Assembly: GCA_041394945.1 (NCBI GenBank)
Contig: JAWKHH010000003.1
Span: forward strand, 248,001 to 312,000
Source: Bryobacteraceae bacterium
GTDB lineage: Bacteria > Acidobacteriota > Terriglobia > Bryobacterales > Bryobacteraceae
Length of the DNA: 64,000 nucleotides
Direction: 5' to 3'
In this document: piece by piece, positions 17,711 through 25,007 of the stretch
How positions within the stretch are numbered: position 1 is the first letter of the stretch
How the letters are laid out: the number at the start of each line of letters is the position of its first letter
The notes under the pieces: generated by a model
What the model was told of the DNA's origin: nothing
Seen by the model: only the letters and a program-made list of their open reading frames with translations
The model's database searches: none
Made by a program: the position numbers and the translations under genes

Positions 17711-19723
17711 TCAGCGAACAAAATACACCCGGAGGGTCTGGCCACTGGTGAGCACCGTACCCGGTGGAGGCTCCTGCCGCCTCGCCAGCCCGTCTCCGAG
17801 TATCTCGACAGGCATTCCACGGACCACTGACTCGCGCAGCACCTCGTTCTTCGCCATCCCACTGAAATCGGGCACGCGCGCACCCACGGCAACCGGTTCC
17901 GAAGAGATGGATTTCGCCAGCCTGTGCGGCGTTTGCTGCGGACCGATTTCCGGCACTGGAATGCCCGGCGGCTCCGGCGTCTCGGCGTCCCCGGCGGGCA
18001 CGTCCGGATCGACGCCGAGGCGGCGCAGCGCCTTCGACGCCACGCGGCTGAATAGCGGACCGGCCACCTCGCCGGCCATCTTCGACGTCCCCTGGATCGT
18101 CGCCACGACCACCACCTCGGGCTTGTTCAACGGAGCGTATCCCATGAACGTGCTCGCGTAGCGGCGGATGTAGGTCTTCGAAGAGCCGTCAACAAGCTGG
18201 GCCGTTCCGGTCTTTCCGCCGGCCGTGTATCCATCAATGCGGGCGCTTTTTGCCGTACCCTTCAGGATGACCCCTTCCGACATACGCCGCATCTCGGCCG
18301 CGGTGGCGGCCGAAATCGCGCGCTCGCGGGCCGGCGGCTGCGAAGCCAGGAAAGCTCCGTTTTCGTCCTCGGTCCCACGAACCAGGCGCGGCGGTACGCG
18401 GTATCCGCCGTTGGCGATGACGGATGCCGCCTGCGCGAGTTGAATCGTGGTGGCCGTCATCTCATGTCCGAACGAGACGTAATAGATGGTGTAGGGCGCC
18501 CACTTCGTTTTCAGCACGCCGGGGCTTTCGCCAGGGAGTTCAATCCCGGTCCGCTGGCCGAAACCGAAGCGGCGCAGATACTCGCGGAGGTTCTCCTTGC
18601 CGACGCGGATCCCCACCTGGATGGCGCCCACGTTGCTTGAATGCCAAAGCACTTCCTCCACCGGCAGCGACGAGTGGGAATGCGTGTCGTGGATGATCCC
18701 GTTGCGGGCGTAGCGAAAGATGCCGTTCCCGCAGTAAACGACGGTGCGGGCGCGGATGGGCGTGGTCTCTAGCGCCGCGGCGATGGTGAACATCTTCATC
18801 ACGGAGCCGGGGTCGTGGTCGAGGTAGACGGCGTCGTGGCGGCGGCGGCGGTAGTCGCGGTCGCTTTTCATGCGCTCGTCGGGATCGAACGTCGGGTAGG
18901 CGGACATGGCGAGCACATCGCCGTTGGCCGGATTCATGACCACGAGAGTCCCGCTCGCGGCGCCGTAGGCTCGCACGGTGGCCGCCAGTTCGTTGTCGGC
19001 GTAGAGCTGCAGCGGCGCGTCAATGGTCAGATGGACGCCGTGGCCGGGCTGCGGCGCCACCTTCGTCTCGATCGTGTCGATCTCGCGGCGGCGGCCGTCG
19101 CGCAGCACGCGGACGCGGCCCGGTTCGCCGGCGAGCACCACGTCCATCGACGCTTCGATTCCCGAGTTGCCCTGTTCGGCGGCGTTAATCGACCCGACCA
19201 CGGCCGCCCCGAGCGTGCCTTGCGGATGAACGCGCTTGCTCTCCACGCGCAACGCCATCCATGGTCTGCGTTCTTCAAGCAACGCGTCCGATTCTGTCTC
19301 CGAGAGGTACCGTTTCACCCAGTAGAACCGCTGCTTTTGCTTGCCGGCCGCCTCCCGCCCGCGATTGGCGGCGTCGAGTTCCGCTTTCATCGCTCGCAGC
19401 GATTCGATGCGGACGCGGAGGATCCGGGAAAGCAGGGAGAAGGCTTCCTCCGGATCCTCGAGCAGTTGGGCATCGACGCCCAGCGAATAGACCGGCACGC
19501 TGATTGCCAGCGCCAGCCCGTTGCGGTCCACGATCGGACCGCGCGGCGGCCGTACGCTTAGTTCTCGTTCCTGCTGGCCGGCTGCCGCGCCCGCCAGTTC
19601 GTCGTGCTGAATCACCTGCAGTTGAACCAGCCGCGCGCCGATGAGCGCCGCCCACGCCAGCCCGCCCCACACAAGTATCCTCAGCCTGAATAGATCGCGT
19701 CCGCTATCGTGAACCTCTTTCAT
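17711..19723 (-). CDS. ftsI: Septal transpeptidase FtsI/PBP3 (class B PBP with PASTA domain)
   Basis: Class B penicillin-binding protein that cross-links septal peptidoglycan with FtsW. The 670-aa product has one transmembrane segment near residues 15-33, a dimerisation domain, and the three transpeptidase motifs: SVMK (Ser307), SSN (362-364) and KTGT (504-507). The final 60 or so residues (VPDFSGMAKNEV to the end) look like a PASTA domain, which is common in SpoVD/PBP2x-type proteins but absent from E. coli FtsI. It lies between ftsL and murE. Confidence 0.94.
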   Translation of the reverse strand: MKEVHDSGRDLFRLRILVWGGLAWAALIGARLVQLQVIQHDELAGAAAGQQERELSVRPPRGPIVDRNGLALAISVPVYSLGVDAQLLEDPEEAFSLLSRILRVRIESLRAMKAELDAANRGREAAGKQKQRFYWVKRYLSETESDALLEERRPWMALRVESKRVHPQGTLGAAVVGSINAAEQGNSGIEASMDVVLAGEPGRVRVLRDGRRREIDTIETKVAPQPGHGVHLTIDAPLQLYADNELAATVRAYGAASGTLVVMNPANGDVLAMSAYPTFDPDERMKSDRDYRRRRHDAVYLDHDPGSVMKMFTIAAALETTPIRARTVVYCGNGIFRYARNGIIHDTHSHSSLPVEEVLWHSSNVGAIQVGIRVGKENLREYLRRFGFGQRTGIELPGESPGVLKTKWAPYTIYYVSFGHEMTATTIQLAQAASVIANGGYRVPPRLVRGTEDENGAFLASQPPARERAISAATAAEMRRMSEGVILKGTAKSARIDGYTAGGKTGTAQLVDGSSKTYIRRYASTFMGYAPLNKPEVVVVATIQGTSKMAGEVAGPLFSRVASKALRRLGVDPDVPAGDAETPEPPGIPVPEIGPQQTPHRLAKSISSEPVAVGARVPDFSGMAKNEVLRESVVRGMPVEILGDGLARRQEPPPGTVLTSGQTLRVYFVR

Positions 19724-19757
19724 TCCGGTACACCCCGCACCGTCCCTGCCCGCCGCC

Positions 19758-20354
19758 CTAGCGGCTATCCGATTCGCGCTGGATCCGCCGCCACGCCGAC
19801 ACCGCTTCGCCCTCGGTGCCGCGCAGCCGGATCACCCGGTCCCGCGGAGCGTCCACGAAGCCGTAGCGCTTGGCCAAGGCTTCCATGCGCACCGGGGAAG
19901 TCAGTTCGCTCCGCTTCAGCTCCAGCTTGCGCAGTTCCGACTTCAGGTACTCGTTGCGATCCTGCAACTGCTGCATCCGGAATCCGTTGAGAATCGTGTA
20001 GGCGTTGGGCGCAAGCAGCCCGACGACGACCACCGCCACCAGCGACGTCGCCGAAAAGAACCGCCAGCACATCTCCGCAAGACCCGGATCCTCCTGCCGG
20101 ACCCGGCGGCTGTTGTCGATCCGCTTGATCCAGAAGCCGAGATCCTCGTTCGGGAACGGCCGCAGGTCCGGCGATACCTCGTCGGGCCGGCGCGACATCC
20201 CGTAGGGGTCCGCCTCGTAGACACCGCTCTCGTGGGGCGCGGGATCGTAGCCGTTCGCCGCCCCGGTCCGCACCTCTTCGTAGCCGGAACCCCCCAGCTC
20301 CGGATTGTTGTCCGTTTCGAAATCGAATCCTGGAAACGTAGCCATTGCCGCCAT
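19758..20354 (-). CDS. ftsL: FtsL-like divisome protein with long N-terminal extension
   Basis: Small bitopic protein in the ftsL slot between rsmH and ftsI. Of its 198 residues, 98-117 form a transmembrane helix (FFSATSLVAVVVVGLLAP) and 124-150 a coiled-coil-like stretch (QLQDRNEYLKSELRKLELKR), followed by the FtsL-type LTSPVRMEALAKRYGF segment. The assignment rests on topology and synteny. The first 97 residues are an acidic, proline-rich cytoplasmic extension that ordinary FtsL (about 100-120 aa) lacks. Its ATG shares one base with the rsmH stop. MAAM offers two close start codons. Confidence 0.78.
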   Translation of the reverse strand: MAAMATFPGFDFETDNNPELGGSGYEEVRTGAANGYDPAPHESGVYEADPYGMSRRPDEVSPDLRPFPNEDLGFWIKRIDNSRRVRQEDPGLAEMCWRFFSATSLVAVVVVGLLAPNAYTILNGFRMQQLQDRNEYLKSELRKLELKRSELTSPVRMEALAKRYGFVDAPRDRVIRLRGTEGEAVSAWRRIQRESDSR

Positions 20355-21250
20355 TACTCTGTGTCTCCCGCTCTGGATGAATCTGCCTCCGCCACCATTC
20401 GCACCGCACGCAGCTTCGCCGATCGCGAAGCCGGATTGCGCCGCACCTCTTCGTCGCCGGGGCGCGCCACGTGACGCGTCAGGATCTCGGCCCGGCCACC
20501 CCGCGCCATCTCCTGGAAACCCCGCTTCACCACCCGATCGGTGAGCGATTCGAAACTGATCACCACCGCCCGTCCACCGGGCGCGACCACGTTCGGAATG
20601 CGCTTCACCAGTTCCGTCACTTCCTCCAACTCACCCGTGGTTGCCATGCGCAGGGCCTGAAAGGTTCGGGTGCAAGGGCGAAGCCGTCCTTCCCAAGGCA
20701 CGGCCCGGTCGACAATCGTTGCCAGACTTTTTGCAGTCGACACGGGCCTTGCCCTGAGAATCGCTCTGGCTATTCTCCTTGCCCTTCCTCTCCTTTCCTC
20801 GCCGAGGGTCTCGAGGATCCCGGCGATGTCCTGCTCTGAACTCCGGTTGACGATGTCGCCCGCGTTGGGCGTATCGATCGACCGGTTCAATCTCATATCG
20901 AGCTCCGAATCCGCATCGAAGCTGAAGCCGCGTTCCGGCGTGAGCAACTGAACCATGCTCAGACCCAGATCCGCCAGGAGCCCGTCCACGGGCCACGGCA
21001 CTTCCAGTTGCGAGAACGTTCCCACCTCGAACGTCACGCGCGGCCCGAACCTCGCCAACCGTTCCCGCGCGATCGCGAGCGATTCCGGGTCGGCATCCCG
21101 GGCGATCAGATGACCGCCCTCGCCCAGCCGCTCGAGGATCGCCTCCGAGTGGCCGGCCATCCCGCAGGTGCAGTCGACGTAAAGCCCTCCGGGGCGCACG
21201 TCGAGGTAGGAGATGGCCTCCTCGAGCATTACCGGGATGTGCTGGCGCAT
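20354..21250 (-). CDS. rsmH: 16S rRNA m4C1402 methyltransferase RsmH (MraW)
   Basis: SAM-dependent methyltransferase acting on N4 of C1402 in 16S rRNA. The 298-aa product starts with HIPVMLEEAISYLDVRPGG, then the SAM motif CTCGMAGHSEAIL, the LADLGLSMVQL segment and the C-terminal NVVAPGGRAVVISFESLTDR motif. ATG 21250 lies 26 bp after the mraZ stop, and its TAA shares a base with the ftsL start. Confidence 0.96.
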   Translation of the reverse strand: MRQHIPVMLEEAISYLDVRPGGLYVDCTCGMAGHSEAILERLGEGGHLIARDADPESLAIARERLARFGPRVTFEVGTFSQLEVPWPVDGLLADLGLSMVQLLTPERGFSFDADSELDMRLNRSIDTPNAGDIVNRSSEQDIAGILETLGEERRGRARRIARAILRARPVSTAKSLATIVDRAVPWEGRLRPCTRTFQALRMATTGELEEVTELVKRIPNVVAPGGRAVVISFESLTDRVVKRGFQEMARGGRAEILTRHVARPGDEEVRRNPASRSAKLRAVRMVAEADSSRAGDTE

Positions 21251-21276
21251 GGTTCACTCGCATCTCGCACAATCCG

Positions 21277-21813
21277 TCAAATGAGGCCCAGCGCGGCCAG
21301 CCGCGCCGCCTTCTCAGTCACGTTCTCCTCGGCCTTCACCAGCCGCTCCTGATAGGCGGCGTGGGTGTAGCCGTTCAACCGGTCCCCGGCGGCCTGCAGC
21401 CACACCGTGGTCCCTTTCAAACTCAACTTCTCGCGAAGCCGCTCCGGCAGCAGCATCCGGAACTGTCCGTCCATCGTGGCGCTGGCGCCGTAATGGTTGG
21501 CGATGAACAGGATGTCCTGCGCCGCCGCGGCGACCTCACCAGACTGGTTCTGCAAGAGCCGGCCGCGTTCCAGCCAGTTGTGCCGGCCGAAGATGTGCAG
21601 AACCCGCGTATCGAGGCTGGTGACGAAAAAATCCGAGTCCAGCCTGTGGAGAAAGCGTGCGAAGTCGGCCGGGATCCGAATCCGGCCGCGTTCATCGACC
21701 TGCGTCTCCGCCGTGCCCAGCGGGGGATCCAGGGGGGCGGCGATAAACTGTTGATTTGACGCAGGTTGCGGGCTGCCTGAGCTTGTATTCCCAAATGCGC
21801 CCGTTTCTACCAC
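21277..21813 (-). CDS. mraZ: MraZ, dcw transcriptional regulator
   Basis: First gene of the dcw operon. The 178-aa product has two AbrB-like half-domains: VDERGRIRIPADFARFL and MDGQFRMLLPERLREKL. MraZ proteins bind repeats upstream of their own promoter and control dcw transcription. GTG 21813 follows AGGAAG closely. About 38 residues precede the first half-domain, longer than in E. coli MraZ (152 aa), and some may be unstructured. No array of the MraZ-box type (TGGGN) was seen in the 80 bp upstream. Confidence 0.93.
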   Translation of the reverse strand: MVETGAFGNTSSGSPQPASNQQFIAAPLDPPLGTAETQVDERGRIRIPADFARFLHRLDSDFFVTSLDTRVLHIFGRHNWLERGRLLQNQSGEVAAAAQDILFIANHYGASATMDGQFRMLLPERLREKLSLKGTTVWLQAAGDRLNGYTHAAYQERLVKAEENVTEKAARLAALGLI

Positions 21814-21830
21814 TTTCTTCCTGTTTCTCG

Positions 21831-21858
21831 ATTATAGCGCTCTGAGTTCTTGCGTCAA
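21831..21858 (-). promoter_or_regulatory. Sigma-70 type promoter of the dcw operon
   Basis: On the minus strand, TTGACG (21858-21853) and a perfect TATAAT (21836-21831) are separated by 16 bp. The predicted start point near 21824 leaves a leader of only about 11 nt before the GTG of mraZ, enough for the AGGAAG ribosome site. It is the only strong promoter seen for the 13 downstream genes. Confidence 0.8.
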
Positions 21859-22122
21859 GTCCTTTTGCTTGTGAATGTTAGAGTTACGGGAAGGAAATGG
21901 AACTAAGGGTCTATCTGGTAGGCCAAGAGCCCGAACCACCATATGTTGCGCTTCCATTGCCGCCACCCCCAAAAACTAGATCAACTTTTGCCTACTCTTC
22001 GCCAGGCAATACCCGCATGCTGAACGATCAGCCGCCACGCCGACCGCCCAGCCCTAATTCTGCGCGCTCTCCCTGCCCGAATGCAAGGCCCGATTGCAAG
22101 GGAGCAATACAGCCGCCCCGGC

Positions 22123-22145
22123 GCGCCCCGCTCTTTGCGGGACGC
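22123..22145 (-). terminator. Hairpin downstream of the cupin gene (second)
   Basis: CCCGC and GCGGG pair around TCTTT, with three further pairs (GCG/CGC) below a single mismatch. It is the second of two hairpins downstream of the minus-strand cupin gene; no long U-run follows, so termination is only suggested. Confidence 0.35.
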
Positions 22146-22153
22146 CCGGGGTT

Positions 22154-22172
22154 CGACCGCGGAGGGCGGTCG
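22154..22172 (-). terminator. Hairpin downstream of the cupin gene (first)
   Basis: A perfect 7-bp stem, CGACCGC (22154-22160) with GCGGTCG (22166-22172) and a 5-nt loop, starting 30 bp past the cupin stop. There is no U-tract, so it may be a terminator or an mRNA 3'-end stabiliser. Confidence 0.4.
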
Positions 22173-22201
22173 CAGGACGGTGAAGAGGATGCGGACTTGG
22201 A

Positions 22202-22603
22202 CTAGGCCTGCCGACGGTACTCGGCGTCACGGACGGGTTCGATCCAGTCGACGACCCGGCCATCGAGCTCTTCCTGAATCGCGATGTGCGTCATGGCCGT
22301 TGCGGGAGACGCACCGTGCCAGTGCTTCTCCCGTCGGTCGAACCAGACGACATCGCCGGGCCGGATTTCCTCGATCGGGCCGCCGTCCCGCTGAACCCAG
22401 CCGAGACCGGCCGTCACGATGAGAGCCTGTCCGAGTGGATGGGAATGCCACGCGGTCCGTGCGCCCGGCTCATAGGTGACGCTGAGACCCTGGACCGGCG
22501 CCGGGGCGGGAGCCTCGAACAGCGGATCGATCCGGACGCTGCCGTGGAACCACTCGGCCGCGCCCTTGGTGGAAGGCTGAGAACCAGCTCGTTGGATCTT
22601 CAT
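22202..22603 (-). CDS. Cupin protein of the manganese hydroxynitrile lyase type
   Basis: Single-domain cupin of 133 aa closely resembling the (R)-selective hydroxynitrile lyase of the acidobacterium Granulicella tundricola. The metal ligands of that enzyme, His53, His55, Gln59 and His94, occur at the same residue numbers here (AWHSHPLGQ and EKHWHG). Cyanohydrin cleavage is the laboratory activity of the family; the natural role is not established, and a quercetinase- or redox-type function cannot be excluded. It follows the SDR gene by 27 bp on the same strand, so the two form a small operon. Confidence 0.82.
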   Translation of the reverse strand: MKIQRAGSQPSTKGAAEWFHGSVRIDPLFEAPAPAPVQGLSVTYEPGARTAWHSHPLGQALIVTAGLGWVQRDGGPIEEIRPGDVVWFDRREKHWHGASPATAMTHIAIQEELDGRVVDWIEPVRDAEYRRQA

Positions 22604-22630
22604 TTCGCGCCTCGCTTTCCGGCCTTATTC

Positions 22631-23374
22631 TTACTGCAGACCGCCGGAAGCCCGGATGGTCTCGCCCGTAATCCAGGCCGATTCGGGTGCGGCGAGGAAC
22701 ACCGCGAGGTTAGCAATGTCCTCCGCGCGGCCGAACCGGCCCAGCGGCGTAGCCGACGCCATGGCCTGGCCGGCCTCGCCTTCCATACCGGCCGCATTGC
22801 CGGGAGTGTCCGTCGAGCCCGGCAGGATCGAGTTCACGCGGATCTTTCGGCCGCCCAGTTCCTGGGCCAGAACCCGCGTCATCGCATCCACCGCCGCTTT
22901 CGTCGCGGAGTAGACCAGCATGTTCGCGCGCGGATTGGGACTCACGATGGAGCTGATATTGATGATGCTGCCGCCTTCGGCCGGAAGCAGCCGCAATGCT
23001 TCCTGGATCGCCACCAGCGGACCGAGCACGTTCAAATCAACATCGCGCCGGAAAGCGTCCTCAGTGATCGTTTCGATCGGAGCGAAGTTGTACACGCCGG
23101 CGTTGTTGACGAGAATGTCGATCCGGCCGAACTCCCGCTTGGTCTCCGCGAACAGCCGGCGAATCTCCTCCGGCTTGGACATATCGGCCTGGATCGCGAC
23201 GGCTTTGCTCCCAAGCCGGCCGATCTGTTCGACCACCTGGCCGGCCGCGGCCGCGCTCGAGGCATAGTTCACGACCACGGAGGCGCCGGCGGCGCCCAGG
23301 CCAAGGGCAATCCCCGCACCGATCCCTTTTGATCCGCCAGTCACGACGGCGACTTTCCCAGTGAGTGTTTTCAT
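22631..23374 (-). CDS. SDR-family oxidoreductase (3-ketoacyl-ACP reductase-like)
   Basis: Classical short-chain dehydrogenase/reductase of 247 aa, NAD(P)-dependent. It shows the cofactor motif VTGGSKGIGAGIA at residues 11-23, NNAGVYNFAP, the catalytic serine in IINISSIVS and the YSATK active site. The C-terminus (ESAWITGETIRASGG) is typical. A longer frame exists, but ATG 23374 has AAGGAG seven bases upstream and begins the conserved fold. The product sits divergent from a LysR regulator and upstream of the cupin gene. Substrate unknown. Confidence 0.88.
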   Translation of the reverse strand: MKTLTGKVAVVTGGSKGIGAGIALGLGAAGASVVVNYASSAAAAGQVVEQIGRLGSKAVAIQADMSKPEEIRRLFAETKREFGRIDILVNNAGVYNFAPIETITEDAFRRDVDLNVLGPLVAIQEALRLLPAEGGSIINISSIVSPNPRANMLVYSATKAAVDAMTRVLAQELGGRKIRVNSILPGSTDTPGNAAGMEGEAGQAMASATPLGRFGRAEDIANLAVFLAAPESAWITGETIRASGGLQ

Positions 23375-23435
23375 GTGCTTTCTCCTTACCTGCACAGAAT
23401 AATTCATTCCACATGAGCTTGGAAGATAGAATCGG

Positions 23436-23464
23436 GCGATATGATATATTCCTGAGAAGGATAT
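23436..23464. promoter_or_regulatory. Imperfect AT-rich dyad between SDR and LysR genes
   Basis: In the 90-bp divergent gap, an AT-rich imperfect inverted repeat (ATATATTCCT ... AAGGATATAT) ends at the LysR start codon and contains a T-N11-A core of the kind bound by LysR proteins. A role in autoregulation and control of the SDR-cupin pair is inferred from position. Confidence 0.45.
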
Positions 23465-24367
23465 ATGGACCGATATCGGGAAATGGAGATCCTCGTGCGC
23501 GTGGTGGAGACAGGCTCGTTTTCCGCCGCTGCCCGTCATTTCGGGATCGGGCAACCGGGGATCTCGAAGGCGGTGGCCGCGCTCGAGGAGCGCCTCGGAG
23601 TCCGCCTGCTCGTCCGTTCCACCCGGCGGCTGGCTCCCACCGAAGCCGGAGTGGCCTTCTATGAGCGAGCCATTCGCGCCTTGGCGGAAGTAGAGGAGGC
23701 GGATGCCGCCGCGCAGGGCCTGGGCAAGGGGCTCAAGGGGAAGTTGCGGGTCTGCGCACCCGTCACCTTCGCGCGCATTCACTTGGTTCCCCATCTGGAC
23801 CGGTTCCTGAAAGCCCACCCCGAACTGAGGCTGGAGTTAATCATGGACGACCGAACGATCGACCTGGTCGCGGAGAGCATCGACGTGGCCCTGCGGCTGG
23901 GTGATCTGGGCGATTCAGCCGGAACTGCGCGCCGTCTGGGCGAATCCGAGCGCATCGTGATGGCGAGTCCGGACTACCTGGCGCGGCGCGGAATTCCGCG
24001 GGCGCCGGCGGATCTTCCCGGCCATGATGCCGTGGTGTACGCGCAGACGGTCGGCGGAGAAGTATGGCGCTTCCGGCGAAATGGCTCGGAGACGCCGGTT
24101 CGGATTCAGAGCCGGCTTACCCTCACCGCCGCCGAAGGGGTTCGCGCCGCCGTTGTGGCGGGCCTCGGATTGACGATCTCTTCGCGATGGATGTTTGCGC
24201 CGGAGATCGAATCCGGAGCGGTCCGCCAGATCCTGGAGGCTTGGACGCTCCCTCCCATGTCGCTCTGGGCGGTGTATCCCTCGGGAAAGCTGTCGAGCGC
24301 CAAAGCCCGCGGGTTCATCCGATGGTTTGAGGAATGCATGGGCTTTCGACCGGCCGCCCTCGGCTAG
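23465..24367 (+). CDS. LysR-family transcriptional regulator
   Basis: A 300-aa LysR-type regulator. The N-terminal winged helix-turn-helix covers residues 1-60 (VETGSFSAAARHFGIGQPGISKAVAALE), followed by the effector-binding domain (LKGKLRVCAPVTFARIHLVPHLDRFL). The effector is unknown. It is divergent from the SDR-cupin pair, its probable target. AAGGA precedes ATG 23465 by three bases and overlaps the predicted operator. Confidence 0.92.
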   Translation: MDRYREMEILVRVVETGSFSAAARHFGIGQPGISKAVAALEERLGVRLLVRSTRRLAPTEAGVAFYERAIRALAEVEEADAAAQGLGKGLKGKLRVCAPVTFARIHLVPHLDRFLKAHPELRLELIMDDRTIDLVAESIDVALRLGDLGDSAGTARRLGESERIVMASPDYLARRGIPRAPADLPGHDAVVYAQTVGGEVWRFRRNGSETPVRIQSRLTLTAAEGVRAAVVAGLGLTISSRWMFAPEIESGAVRQILEAWTLPPMSLWAVYPSGKLSSAKARGFIRWFEECMGFRPAALG

Positions 24368-24416
24368 CCGCCGGCTAGCCGCGAATTGCCAGCACCGCTG
24401 CCCGAGTTCGAACCAC

Positions 24417-25007
24417 TTACTTCGTCTTGTTCTCGAACAGGAACACGCCGAGCTTCCCGCCGACCGTAACGTCCTGGTCCCCATCCCCGTCGATGTCGCC
24501 GACATGGGTCTGCATGCCGCCTCCGGCGCGGCCGCCGTAGTCGATGACGTGCTTCACCCACTGCACCTTGCCGTTGCCCACCGGCGGCGGCACGACGATG
24601 GTCTCGTACCAGTAGACGCCCACCGGCTCACGCGCGCCGTTCTCGTGGTCGTGCGCCATGTAACGCTTGCCGGTGACGATGTCCTTGCGGCCGTCGCCGT
24701 TCAAGTCGGCGTAGGTGACGGCGTGAACCTGGGACCAAGTGTCGTCGATCATGTGCTCGGTCCACTTGCCGTCCCCGCCTTGTTCCATCCACAGCAGACC
24801 GTAGTCGTGGGCATGGCCAAAGACGAGATCGTTGCGGCCGTCGCGGTTCACGTCGTCGACGTGGATGAAGCTGATGTGGACCTTCATGTCCCAATCGGGA
24901 TGCCACTTCCAGTCGGGCGCTTCGAACCAGCCCTTGGGCGTGAGGACTTCGTTCTTGCCGTCCTTGTTGACGTCGCCGGCGCCGGTGCCGCGTGAGGGCG
25001 CGACAGC
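24417..25007 (-). pseudogene. Duplicated C-terminal fragment of the VCBS-repeat gene
   Basis: The translation of 24417-24887 (156 aa) is identical to the last 156 residues of the full-length VCBS protein at 26113-27231, and similarity extends to about 24990. No start or signal peptide remains apart from an internal ATG at 24887. The fragment is in the same frame as the secreted protein upstream and separated from its TAG (25010-25008) by no other stop, leaving 196 open codons. I count 12 nucleotide differences from the parent copy, all synonymous, in the first 250 bp, and none over about 284 bp in the middle. It could be a decaying fragment, or expressed by readthrough or internal initiation. 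Confidence 0.75.

Larger units (their letters stand above)
21859..22201. other. Intergenic region upstream of the dcw promoter, no gene supported
   Basis: About 340 bp between the mraZ promoter and the 3' end of the cupin gene. One plus-strand frame (21897-22205) is open, but its product is proline- and arginine-rich low complexity and the AAGGA is only one base from its ATG, so it is not called. No tRNA, tmRNA, RNase P or SRP RNA signature was recognised. Two hairpins near 22123-22172 probably end the cupin transcript. Confidence 0.5.

Noticed and set aside
21897..22205. A 102-residue open frame in the mraZ upstream region
   Set aside because: Product is proline- and arginine-rich low complexity; the AAGGA is one base from the ATG and no family is seen.
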